A stretch of DNA of 64,000 bases from Synanceia verrucosa (GCA_029721515.1 CM056562.1:20767622-20831621), one strand, 5' to 3'. Counted from the first letter of the stretch, positions 12,502 to 23,840 are shown. Program-made: numbers and translations. The notes: generated by a model from the sequence alone, not told the origin.

Positions 12502-13318
12502 TCAAACAAAAGTGAAACGAACCTGAGGTGATGACATCCCAACATGCACGCTGAACTCTCACTGGTTCTAAACACACCTGCAGCTACAGTAGCTTCTCAC
12601 AGGATGCAGACACATCACTTGAAGCCTGACATGATGGATGAGGTAGAGGTGAAGTCAATCCTGCAAGCATGAGAACCTGGTCTGACTGGACATTAAGCCC
12701 AGTACACACCTGTTCATCACCTGGCCCAGTCACCTGCTGGTTTACCTGCTCCTCCTCCACCAGTTATCCTGTCTGCTTCAAATGCTGCTGAGTGGTTATT
12801 ATCGTTTTGGTTTGGAAGAGTCAGACATTAAGAAGTGCATTCATCGTTGTGTGTGGATCTTTGGCTTTGTGTAAGCAATTTTAACCAATAGCATAATATA
12901 GTATACTACTTCATTGAACTCTTGCCATTTTGATTGTCTTTGAAATTAATTTACATGCAAATTTGTCTGTTCAGTTGTATATCGGCTAGATTGACAGGCA
13001 TTATCTAAGGGCAGCATTGCTTCATTCTACACAGTGACTGTGATTGCTCTAAAGAAATAACAAACAAGCCTTTTCTTTCCACCAGAATGATAATGAGTGG
13101 AGTCTGTCTTCAACCCTGTGTTCAACCCTGTGTTATACAGACTGAGGGTTGAACAGATCCAGGTGTCAGAGCAGAGGCAAACAGCGGTTTAAGTGGTCAT
13201 ATGGAATGGGTATTACTAGCATGTGTTCCTTGTAGGAGGGTATATTTGGTCAAACCCAGCAGGGCAATCAAAGACGCGTTGGATTTGAGACTGGAAATGT
13301 CTGTAAGTTCATAAATGC

Positions 13319-13363
<45 letters not shown>

Positions 13364-13653
13364 CAGATGGATAAACAGTTGAAGGCACACACACACCTAA
13401 TGACTGGGGCCTGAGAAAGTGACTGGAGGACCTTAGAGTTACTCGAGACTTCTGGCTCAGCTCTGTCTCTTATTTGGATGGTTATTGTTTTTGAGTGAAG
13501 TCAGCCTGGTGATGGTCATCCTCATAAACTGCTGTGTTAGACGGTGCTGGTTTGGCACTTAATGACTATAAATAATAAAGAGCTTACCCACATAGGTACA
13601 TCCTCTATCTATTACAATATTTTATGATATGATGTGAATATCAATGTTTGTTA
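12502..13653. other. Intergenic DNA between two MITE copies
   Basis: No gene seen. Around 13107-13132 a short tandem duplication (TTCAACCCTGTG twice) is followed at 13145 by GGGTTGAAC. A long CT run at 13322-13360 is listed separately. Confidence 0.5.
13322..13360. repeat. (CT)n microsatellite
   Basis: About 19 TC units. Confidence 0.95.
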
Positions 13654-14154
13654 TTAACTCATTGAGTGCCAGCTGTTTTTTAAAAACAGAAAGTGCCTTG
13701 TGCCAGCAATTTGCCCATTCTGAGTCATATTTCATGACCCACAGAATATTTTGTACTATGACTCTGAAAACACTGAATAGCTCAAATGAAAGAAGAGACT
13801 CTCTATTTCATCATGAAAAAAATGTTTGTTTTTACCTTGTTCCATTCTTGTTTTATCAGAGGTAGAGTAGAGGACACTTTCACCAAAAATGCTACTTTTT
13901 GTCCAGAATCCTTCTGTTTTGCTCTCTAATCTTGATCATCTCCACTTCCTGCTTTGATCTCTGTGGTGTATACCGTCTCTTTATGCTCTGACTACATCTC
14001 CCAGAAGCCCCAACATTACTCACAGGCTGTGGAGACCATAATGGGTGACAAGCTGCCGAAAATCAATTTAACATATACTGTATATGCGTCAATGGCACTC
14101 AAGTGTTGGATTTTAAATGATGTCAAAATACGTCAATGGCACTGAAAGAGTTAA
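13654..14154 (+). mobile_element. TTAA-flanked MITE, copy 2
   Basis: This 501-bp copy has the same orientation as copy 1. Its right end shows the block CGTCAATGGCACT twice, at about 14088 and 14131, a subterminal direct repeat that could be a transposase binding array. It keeps a segment (about 13787-13822) that is missing from copy 1, so the copies differ by an internal deletion. Confidence 0.75.
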
Positions 14155-16320
14155 GGAGCTAATTGTGATTTCCCCTGTAAATACTCCGCAGCTACTCAGT
14201 GGCTGATTCATAGTTAATCAGTCGGGACTCGTGAAGAGAGTGATCAGCATGTTGACTCACATGAACTAATCATTACCTAACGATTGATTAATGTAGTATC
14301 TTCAGGTAGATTCTCTAGAAATTCATGGTTGTTGGAAGTGTCAAATAAAACACAAAACTTTCACCCAGGACGTATTTTACCTCAGTTTTGTTATTTAGCT
14401 TACATGCTTGTTATGTGACATCCATTCTTACTTCAACCCAAACCACTATCTATCCCTAAGCCTATAACCAAGTACTGTGCTTTTGTTGGATAAGTAAATC
14501 CTAAATAAACCTAAGAAAGTCCAACACTGAAGCTCGAGTCTCATAGTTTAACACCACTGACCAGGTGTCAGCATTCGATGGCTTAGGAGTGACAATGTTT
14601 TGTGTTGACAGGAAATCAACCGACTGAATCGTCGGTATCGTGAAAAGTTCTTTGTTGAGTTTTTGAATGAATAAGAAATGTTAACTGTGTGAATTGTGTT
14701 GATTATAAGAGGGGGTTGATACTTACCACACAGAACCATCTGTACTTGATGGATAAAGTCTGGATCCCTTCGTGATGTTTCCCTTAAACGAAGCAACAAT
14801 GCTGTTACTTTGATCCTAACTAACAGCTGCAACACAAAGCCCTAATTATTTTCGAGTGAATGCAAGCAATTTGCTTTTCAGGCACTGAATGATGAATGGA
14901 AAACATGTTTGAGTTTTATTTTAGATATACAGTGTGAGTCTACTGGTGTCAAGAAATACATATCTGTCCTCCTGCAAAGCAACAGTTAAATCACATTTGC
15001 ATCCCTGGATCATCACATCTCTACTGCCATACCTTGACTTGACTTGGCTCTACGGGCATCAAAGCATCTTCAGTTTCCAGCCAGTCTGAAGTGCACACCT
15101 GTGTGATACCTCCAAGCAGAGACCGTCTGTCAGTAATACACACTGAGGCTATACAGAGTGATGGGAGGGAGATCAGTGTGATGTAACCAGGAGGACAGAT
15201 CAGGTAGAAACAGTCTGAAGCCCACCAGCTTAATGAAGCGAAGGCGAGAGAGTGGGATGAGATGGCGGGAGGAGGAAGAGCAGAGGGAGGAGGGGAGATG
15301 GCAGATGGCTGAATGTTGGAATGCAGAGGAATGATGAAGGGAAAGGGAAAGAGAGGTGTAACCAAGGTAGAGGGGAAAAGGAGGATATTTAACATGAACA
15401 CATTTCTGCCAAAGAAATGGAAACCTGTGGATTATCCAGAGAGACAGACATGTTGCTGTTGATATGTTATATATTCTAACTATTGTGCAGTCAGCTCTAT
15501 TGTACCATGTTGGGGGCGGACATGTCAAAGGATGCTGTCATGTTTAGATCTTCTGATGTGCTTTTCCACTTTCAGGGCAGTTTGAGTGATGTGATCCATC
15601 ACAGCTAACATCATGTCAGCCTTTAATTTACATCAGCAACTTTAGCGACTATTAATGTCATGTAATGCTGACTTTCCAGATCTGGAACTACAGTAGTAGT
15701 AGTACAGTAGAAACAGGTATGATGTTTAATGTTGCTCTTTGCCACATGATGATCTGGGAAACCAATATATAACAGCCTAAAACTGAACTATGTTAGTGGT
15801 AATATAAAGCATAAATAGCTGGTAAAATGCTGTAAGAATAAAGAAGTATTGTTGAATATGAATGTGTTCAAATGTGATATTCAGTGTAAAATTATGTTTT
15901 TTCATAAGCACACACTGGTGGAGCTTTGGTGATGAGTGGAGGAAGAGAGAGGGAGAGAGAGCAGAGGGGGAAGGGTGTTTTCCCCCCTGCAGGGCTGCTG
16001 ATGGATGCAGGGCTCCTGGGGTTAAGGGGAGGGCAGCCAGGCCCTGAGCCAGGGTACAGAGTGGCAGCTACCTGCCGCTCATCATACACACACACACACA
16101 TACACACACACACTAATAGCTTTCATTACAGTATTTCCAAACCCTCACAAACACATCACCTAACACATGTTAACTTGTATCCTCACTCATACAGTGAGCA
16201 GAAAAGATGCTGAAACCACGTGACAACATGAAGTCTGTCAGGGGAGCAGACAAATGAAGTGATACATCTTCACAGCTCCACACTGTCTTTAATAATACTG
16301 TCAGATTACACCATCAAGGA
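14155..16320. other. Intergenic DNA, no gene seen
   Basis: It contains an antisense copy of the GGTTAGG repeat (14435-14489), an exon-like minus-strand segment at 14727-14826 noted under findings, a purine-rich tract near 15240-15370 and short CA runs at 16086-16113. No gene is called. Confidence 0.45.
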
Positions 16321-16328
16321 CACTGGGG

Positions 16329-16345
16329 GCGCCCACTGGTGGCTG
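16329..16345 (-). promoter_or_regulatory. CTCF-like motif upstream of fgf8a
   Basis: On the minus strand this reads CAGCCACCAGTGGGCGC, differing at a single core position from the strong CTCF form CCACCAGGGGGCGC. It lies about 1.6 kb before the fgf8a start codon. Binding is inferred from the motif only. Confidence 0.45.
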
Positions 16346-16555
16346 TAAGCTGTATGACAGGCTGACAGTGATGGACTGTTGGAGACCTCAGTGAAAGAGG
16401 ATGCAAACATTTAATATGTCCTATCAATATGCATCAGTGAACACTGTTTATTCATCTGTCAAGTCATCATTGAGAAACTTTCTGTTCCTCTGCACCGTCT
16501 AGGCCACTGAGCAGTCTGACCTCTGCAGACTGTCCCTTTAACACACAAAAAGTGA

Positions 16556-16830
16556 TCTAATGACACCTTTAAATGATGTTTATTAATCAGACCGCGCTGA
16601 GTTTCTGTGTCCTTGATGTGGCCGATACCGAGCAGTCTAATTGATGGTCAAGCAATCAATAAAGTCTAACTGATAATGGTCGCCCTCAATGGCTATTCTA
16701 TAATAAAAGGGCGCGGTTAGCGGATAATTAATGTCTCTTATGTCAAAAACAAAATGGGCCTCATCTCAAGCCATTGACCAGGCTGTGAGGTGTGAACGTC
16801 CCATATTTGTCCGAGCAGCTTGGTCTTAAT
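16556..16830. promoter_or_regulatory. Candidate fgf8a proximal enhancer
   Basis: A repeat-free block 1.1-1.4 kb upstream of the fgf8a start. It is dense in homeodomain-type sites: TTTATTAATCA near 16578, CTAATTGATGG near 16637, GCAATCAATAAAG near 16651 and GATAATTAATG near 16723. It has no coding frame. The density of AT-core homeodomain sites among GC-containing spacers is what vertebrate conserved non-coding elements look like. Conservation was not tested. Confidence 0.4.
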
Positions 16831-17129
16831 GAATTCATGTTTCTCTCCGTCCTCTTGTGTCATCGCTCTGGATGAAGCCATGAATAAAGTCTGTAAAAGC
16901 CTGTTTGTCTCTGCAGTTCAGTTGCAGCTTTTCTCTTTATCAAATGAAGGGAGGGGGGAGTGTTTTAAAAACGCTAATCGCCTGTAATCCTTTTAATATG
17001 TCTCACACTTTGCTGTGTCAATACACAAAGCTGAGCAGCTTCATCCCCAAACTGTATGAGGGGAGAGGAGGGATGAGCAGAAAGGTCTGAGGGGTCAGTT
17101 CATCATAAAACATATAACATTATGACACG

Positions 17130-17924
17130 AGTCGTTTTCTGTTATAGGGAGTGTTTTTTTGTGATTTTGGCAGTGCGCACTGGGATTACCCAGGCTCCTC
17201 CTCGCGTGTTTTTGCCCTTACCAAGTGCGGACCGCTCCTCAGGTAGAGAGATGTTTTAAATCAAGGGGGTGGGGGGGGAGGAGAGCAGGGCTGGGGCTGT
17301 CCGCTTTTGTTCTGCAGAAAAAGGGGGCTTGTTCTTAGCCGAGCCATTTTAACCGGGGGTGTGTGAGCGCCGACACGGGAGCGGTGTGGGATGGGAACAG
17401 AGAGAGGAGAGAAGGAGCGTCCAGCCTGCAGCAGTCCTGCCACCAGCGAGCGGAGCAGCAGCATCGAGCCACTGCGAGAGCACTGATCTCACACACCTGG
17501 AGGCCGCAGAGGACCACGGGGATTACTAACCACTAGGAATAGTCTGACAGCCCGGGAGACTGCTTGTTTGAAAAAGGAGAAACAGAGGAAAAAATTCCTG
17601 CAGCGTCTTTTCTCCCCCAAAAAACTCCCAACGCACAGCTCCGCTTCTGCAAGTGCACTTAGACTTTGTCTTCTGACAGAAACAGGTCTTTATCTGACTG
17701 AGACATTATCAGTTATCACTGCTTTCTGAGCGGAGCCCCCTATGGACATTTATTTGATGAGGAATGAGCTTCTCTGTCAGCACCTCTGACCTTTTTTTGT
17801 GGATTTCGGATGAAATCTTTGGACTTGAGTGTTTGATTTTTAACGAGATCAGCTGGACTTCTCAGCTCTGAAAGGATCCTGGTGAGAATTTACTGGAAGA
17901 GCTTTTTTCTCACCTCCATCCAAC
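17130..17924 (+). promoter_or_regulatory. fgf8a: fgf8a promoter and 5' leader region
   Basis: GC content rises here just before the first coding exon, as expected for promoter and leader. CAGTGCGCACTG at 17171-17182 is a perfect palindrome directly followed by GGGATTA, an OTX/Pitx-type site. TTTTAAAT near 17254 is a weak TATA-like candidate. A G-rich run lies at 17265-17296. Upstream ORFs start at 17742 (15 codons), 17764 (35 codons) and 17810 (8 codons), all ending before 17925. The transcription start cannot be fixed from sequence. Confidence 0.5.
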
Positions 17925-20900
17925 ATGCGACCCATCCCATCCAGACTCAGCTATCTGTGAGTTGTCTTTCCTCCCTAACCACCAGTCTTTACGCACAAAT
18001 AATGCTCCAGCTCTGAAGTAACTTAATACATGTTGTTCTTTTATTTTTGCAGGTGTCTGCACCTATTCGCATTTTGCTACTACGCTCAGGTATGTCACTG
18101 CTTTCACTTCTTCTCTTAAAACATGCTTTAAATGTTTTATTGTGAGCGCTAAATACCAGGTTTAATTTCTAAAGAACACCTAACACGCAATTTGTAAACG
18201 CAAAGCTTGTGGTGCAAGGCGCAAAAACAGCGAGATGAGGAAAGATGAGGGATCATCACAACATTATGTGATACAACGATATCGGATGGCTCCCACGGTG
18301 CGCCGGCCTGCTGGCAGGTTACTGATGAACATACCGGCCCTGGCACAGGACGCGCGGGCACAGACGGGCATCGGGGCAGAGGGGAACGCGAGTTTTGTGA
18401 AAAATGTCGTGGGTTTCAAAGAAAGCAGGACCAATGTTTCCGTCCGTAGCAGCCAGCAGCTGACACCCAAAATCAGACTTTGTTCATATGTGTCCCGGTC
18501 ATGACGTTTGCGCTCTGCGCTGCGGCGCGCAGTCTCCTTGCGCACAACCTGTAATCACACCGTGCGTATGTTCTGGAAGCCGTTAATTTTATTTGACAAT
18601 AGCGCTCCTGGAAGTTGTTCCACTTGTCACTCGGGGGAAAAACAACAACAAGCTGTTGCTGTGTTAGGATTTCTTTTCTCTGTGTGTTTAAGCGCATCAA
18701 TCAAACAGTCACCTGAAGATTGGTTTCTAGATTATTTTTAATATTAGGAAAGGGAAGAAAGAAATCAGACAACTGTACACATACTGATGATTGTGGTGAC
18801 ATCTAATTTCTGACAGGTAACCAATCAGTCCCCGCCTAATTTCACGCAGCATGTAAGCGAGCAGAGCAAAGTGACGGACCGCGTGAGCCGCAGGTTGATC
18901 CGGATCTACCAGCTGTACAGCCGGACCAGCGGCAAGCATGTGCAGGTCCTCCCCAACAAGAAGATCAACGCCATGGCCGACGACGGAGATGTGCACGGTA
19001 AGATTAAAAATGACTGAAAAATAATCCTCTAAAACCTTTAAATACTGAAGGTGATCACCTTGATTTATTCAAAAATATTTTTCAAATTATATTTATTATT
19101 TAGCAAATCATTATCTGGATTTATTTAATGTTTTAGGGATTTACTATTTACGCTTCCTCTGAAGAAAAATATTTATTAGTTCACGGAAATTTCATTTTCG
19201 GTTTTGATTAAATGTCGGCAATGCAGTTTAAAAACAAAAGTCTGTACTCATCACATTGAATCTCCTGGCCTGCGAATTCAAACAATTTTCCAAAAATATT
19301 TATATTTTTGTACCATTTTTTCATAACGTAGTAAACGTTAATATTTTCCTATTGTGGTTCAAAGCCAATATTTTAAATTATGTCTTAAACTAGTGTAGAA
19401 GGCCTGAAGTATTTAAAGAGCAACATATCAGAGCTATGATAACAGAGCATGTAAAAAACATTTTTTCATCTCTTTCATAAAGAGGTGTAAATCAGCAAAT
19501 ACAATGACAATATTTCTTTCTTTCAAGACACTGACATATCCATGATTATCATGAACACTTTCAAGAACACAACAGTTGAGTGGCAGTGGTGGTTTTATTT
19601 GCTCTTTATAATTAGAAGAGAAAAAGCTCAGAAAATCTGCCCGGCAGATTGTAGATGGTGCTGGAGGTGATCCTCCAGAGATCCCGCAGGTCTGGAAGAG
19701 CCATTAGAAGTCATCTTACTTCTTACCTTCCGAACATTTCCTGCATAGCTCCTTCTCCCCTCTCCTCCTCCTCCACCTCCACCTCCAACCCCACTCCATG
19801 CAGCCTGATCCAAAACAGGCCTCATCCAGCATTAAACTGAATTCCACTAAAATATTTATTGATAATCTGCGTGTCCGCTGTACAGGGAGTTGTTGCAGGA
19901 TGTAAATGTGTGTTTGGCTTCAAAAAGCTACCCACGTCACCTGAAGTAAGTTCTGTATAAAATGAGAGGGAAAGTCTCCCACGTCTGTCTTTGACTCAGA
20001 CATCCAGCTCAGCTGAAACTGCTGCTTGTGACCACAACTATAACTCTTAGACGTGTAGTGGTTAGTCAGTGGGTGGGTGACCCCAGTAACCCCGTGGTCG
20101 ATGCACTGGAACCATTTTTATGACACAACATGGATTAAAAATGGTATTTCTAAAAGGTCATCTGCTATTGGCTTTTAATGAATATCTATGAGAGTCACTG
20201 CTGTACAATTAAGCTATATATCTGTCATGCTGCAAAGGTTATTTATTTTTTTAGTATCTTGTTGAAAGGAAAAAACAAAGTCTATGACGTCGTGCTCCAT
20301 CGAGCTGTCCATAATGTCCTGTGTCTTTCAGTACGTTTCGCAATATAGAGATAAATGTGGGGCTTTATGTGTGAGGTCAATGCAGATTTATTCGAAAAGG
20401 AATTCTTGATGGGCCTGCCAGGGTCGCCTCTTTAGCTTTCAAAGAATCAGGAGACACGTGGTTTTATCATTTTGCAAGAATTTCAGCTCGCATAAATCCC
20501 CAGGAATGGTCCCACAGGTTCTGGTGTGTGAGGAGAGAGAGTATGCATGCTTGGAAACACACTCAAGCATTTCTGCATGCGTTGTCGATGCTTTTATGTC
20601 CACGCACACATACGTGCACGTTGTTAAGTCATTCATTCAGGCTTTAATGTTTTAAGACTTTCAGACTGCAGCTGGAGTTGCTAATATTTTTTTTTTTCAT
20701 TTCTTTAGCTAAACTCATTGTGGAAACGGACACGTTTGGGAGCCGAGTGCGCATCAAGGGAGCTGAGACAGGCTTCTACATCTGCATGAACAAGAGGGGG
20801 AAGCTCATTGGCAAGGTGAGGAGAAAAGTTGGTCTGATTTTGTCTCAAAAACATTAGTTTTGGGGAGGAAATCATCAAGGCAAATTGTTGCAGAGAGTAG

Positions 20901-22283
20901 AAAAATCTAAATTATCCATTAGTCTTTGTCATTAGCTCTGGAGCATGCTAACGTCTTGGACAAAGTTGGAGACAATAAGATGTTGGAGATGACCTAAAGT
21001 TACAGCTCAGAGGTTTGTGTTGAGGAGACATTCACTGATAGATAGATATCACTGCACACATGATTCTTCACCGAAAATAATTCCAAAAATGACCCAAGAT
21101 TGACTACACTACATGGTATTGATGATTGCTAATATTTTATGATAATATTTTTTTATAATCTTAACAAATCCCATTAAATTTAGTGTTAAGTATTAAGTCT
21201 TACCAACCCTAAATTCATAATGTAGCTGAAAATGCACCAAATTTCCTCCTGGTTTGTTAAAAACTACAAAAACCAGCCAAAATTACACAGCCCTTGAAAA
21301 TGTGTGCAGCTTTTTTTAAAAGAGCTACTTATTCAATAGAAACCAGTGAGTCTGGAGCTGCAGAGAAGACATCAGAAAGTTTTGCTTCTCTTTAGGCTCA
21401 TGACTGACGACCTGATCGATAACGTCAGGTGTTTTCTATAACCAGCACAGCTGCATGTTTAGAGGCTAATGACAGCTAATGTAAGGCTACAGCCAAGGGT
21501 TTAGTTTTGTGTATTCACTGCTGTGTAGGTGTGTGTTCGAGGCTATCTCTGTGCCTCGAACACACACCTACACTCTCACTGTGACGGCTAATAAACAGAG
21601 CTGCCAGCCCCACTGCCCCCCCCCCCCCCCCCAACACTCACTCTCCCCTCCACCCATCCAGCACCCTGCCTCGCACACCATCTGCCCCGAGCTACCGGCC
21701 CAGTCACAGCCTGCCCCGGCCCCAGTGTGTGTGTGTGTGTGTGTGTACGCATACAGAGAGAAAGAATGAACAGGGACTGTGTCTTTTGGCTGCATCAGGA
21801 CTATTTTTAACACACCGCTTGTTACAGTAGGCCAGTCCCAATCTAGTTAACGCTGTCTCCGCTGACCTTACTGGACATTTTGATCGCTGATGAAAGGTGT
21901 TTTCCTTCACTTGATGATATCACCAACTGGAGCTCACACTTCACCCAGCTGTTTATTCCCCATCTCGTCCCTGAGTTGCATTGGTGTCTAATGGGCCTTT
22001 AGCTGAGAGGCTGGGGAGGTGTATTTAAGGAGGTGTATTGATTACTGTTCAACTCAAGCAGACCTGCTCAGTTAAATTTAACCGCTGATGCAACAGGAGA
22101 TCAAACCGGGAGTGAAAGTGACACTTGGGGGCTGATTAAGGCTTTATGGTAGGAGGATCCAGCTACTGACCCACGAGGGCTGCTGGATGTTTGCTAAAGG
22201 GGGAGAAGAGTCATCGCTTACTGTCATCCCCCTCTCTCTGATCTGTAATGACTGTAGCATATGCCGCATGCATGCAGGGAGGG

Positions 22284-22321
<38 letters not shown>

Positions 22322-22707
22322 GGCACAGTGAAGCCTTTATACATGTGATATTTCCCATCTGTAAATCTTCTCTGAACGTTCCCCACTAACTGTGTTTCTG
22401 GGTGTGCTTTTTTTCTGTGCAGAAAAACGGACAAGGCCGCGACTGTATCTTCACCGAGATCGTCCTGGAGAACAACTATACGGCGTTGAGGAACGCCCGC
22501 TACGAGAGCTGGTACATGGCCTTCACCCGCCGCGGGCGGCCACGGAAAGGGTCACGGACACGCCAGCACCAGCGTGAGGTCCATTTCATGAAAAGGCTGC
22601 CGAAAGGGCAGCAGCCTGTCCACTCAGGCCACCACCGCCCTTTCGACTTCATCCACTACCCCTTCAGCCAAAGGACTAAACGCACACGCTACTCGTCAGA
22701 GCGCTGA
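17925..22707 (+). CDS. fgf8a: Fibroblast growth factor 8a precursor
   Basis: The five coding exons are 17925-17956, 18053-18089, 18817-18997, 20709-20815 and 22423-22707, all with GT-AG introns and matching phases, giving 213 residues. Residues 1-22 form a hydrophobic signal peptide starting MRPIPSRLSYL and ending before AQVTNQSPPNFTQ. The beta-trefoil FGF core follows (about 40-175), with the paired cysteines C109 (YICMN) and C127 (GRDCIFTEIV), and a basic tail ending TKRTRYSSER. Sequons lie at N31 (NFT) and N137 (NYT). F32 is the Phe that in FGF8b contacts the receptor (family knowledge). The product is a secreted ligand for FGFR c-isoforms with heparan sulphate, used by the midbrain-hindbrain, limb, heart and somite signalling centres. 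The start has A at -3. The 'a' paralogue is chosen from the C-terminus and the neighbouring fbxw4. Residues I53 (LIRIYQ) and P67 (VLPNKK) look unusual against orthologues I remember. Confidence 0.96.
18998..20708 (+). other. fgf8a: fgf8a intron 3
   Basis: The 1.7-kb intron between the third and fourth coding exons has GT-AG ends and a long T-rich acceptor tract near 20688-20708. It is AT-rich, with a CT/CA-rich patch near 19745-19800. I see no repeat or extra exon. Confidence 0.7.
21523..21573. repeat. Perfect 21-bp-arm inverted repeat
   Basis: Arms at 21523-21543 and 21553-21573 are exact reverse complements around a 9-nt loop (TATCTCTGT). The left arm begins GTGTAGGTGTGTG and ends TTCGAGGC. 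In fgf8a pre-mRNA this would fold as a very stable hairpin. Confidence 0.9.
21616..21632. repeat. Poly-C run
   Basis: Seventeen C residues in a row on the + strand. Confidence 0.9.
21725..21746. repeat. (GT)n microsatellite
   Basis: About 11 GT units inside fgf8a intron 4. Confidence 0.9.
22285..22318. repeat. (GT)n microsatellite
   Basis: Seventeen TG units, about 100 bp before the last fgf8a exon. Confidence 0.95.
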
Positions 22708-23385
22708 GGGAGACAAGGCAGACTCCTCTGCTCTCCAAAAAAAAAACTCTACAGACATTTTTATACTGAGCATTACTATATCTTTTATGTAGGTTGTTTT
22801 CTATTTTCTCAAAGTAAAAAAACTGTACATAGACAAAAACATGAGAAATCTATTTTTGTACTTTAGACTTAATACTGACCTGTGTAAAAAACAAAAAGGT
22901 TGTTTCTAGATGCACATAACTATTTGTCTGACTTATCGGGACATCTTAGTAGAGTGTTGTTGTTTTTTTAAAATTTCATTTTGACCAGTGGAGTCTTCGT
23001 TTGGACTCTCGCCTGCTGCTCAAGGAGACTTGAAGGGCCCTAATTGACGGCACTGCCAGGAACACAAACTGTCCCACACTGTGCGGCGGTGACACTGCAG
23101 TGTTGACGCATCCTGACTGTATCTTTCTCACACAGCGATGGAACAATGTGGCAGCTACGTTTGATAATCACAGGTTTCTTGTTCTGACTGTAATATCGAT
23201 GTGTGAGGAACCCTGGACACACCCGCTACCCCTCACCCTCTTGTGTTCTTGTCGCCCCCTGAATGTCTGTTTTTATACATATATAAATATATTTTTATTT
23301 GAGGATGTGTAAAATAATTTTAAGGATGGAATATTTATTTAAAATGTGTAATAAATGTACATTAAATACTGATATTAAACTCTTG
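22708..23385 (+). other. fgf8a: fgf8a 3' UTR and polyadenylation signal
   Basis: AT-rich, U-run-containing sequence follows the fgf8a stop. AATAAA at 23350-23355 is the best polyadenylation signal, followed by a GT-rich TCTTGTTTGGTACATG downstream element, so cleavage is expected near 23370-23390. A CTCF-like core (minus strand CAGGGGGCG) lies at 23252-23266. Confidence 0.7.
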
Positions 23386-23670
23386 TTTGGTACATGTTTG
23401 CTTTGGGCCCATTTGTTAAACCCTGGGAAAACACACAGCAGCTCGCTGACCAGCCTAATCCTTTAGGCACACATACAGAGCTCAGCGTTCGTCTGATAGC
23501 TCCCGCAACACACCTCACTCGGTCTGTGCTCTCGGGTTAATAATGTGAGTGCAAAACGTAGCATTATGTACTGTTGTTGCCGTTTCAATCAATATATCCC
23601 CACACAATAGTTCATATAATAGCTTATGAAAAGTTATTCCTCATCTTTGTGCATTTTTTTTTTGCTCCAT

Positions 23671-23765
23671 TTAGGTTTAGGAAAAGGTTAACATCAGGGT
23701 TAGACAGCAAAACTTCTTGGTTGAGGAGAGGATCCTGGATATAAGGATTTGGGTTAAAGTAACAA
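23671..23765 (+). repeat. Diverged GGTTAGG-family repeat
   Basis: TTAGGTTTAGGAAAAGG is followed by ACAGCAAAACTTCTTGGTTG and GGGTTAAAGTAAC, matching the block order of the 2006-2080 copy in part. Confidence 0.45.
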
Positions 23766-23840
23766 CAGAAGTTGTGTAACTTCGTTTCAGAAGTTGCAAG
23801 AAAATGAAAATTTCGCACAGGATGCTAACTGCAGCCTTTA

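Larger units (their letters stand above)
20816..22422 (+). other. fgf8a: fgf8a intron 4 with simple repeats
   Basis: The 1.6-kb intron contains a perfect inverted repeat (21523-21573), a 17-C run (21616-21632) and GT arrays at 21725-21746 and 22285-22318. The frames across these repeats are not coding. Confidence 0.75.

Noticed and set aside
17957..18052. A mammal-type FGF8 exon 1B between the first two coding exons
   Set aside because: The intron is only 96 bp and contains no open, splice-flanked segment.
18727..18996. Minus-strand open frame over fgf8a exon 3
   Set aside because: Shadow of the GC-rich coding exon on the other strand.
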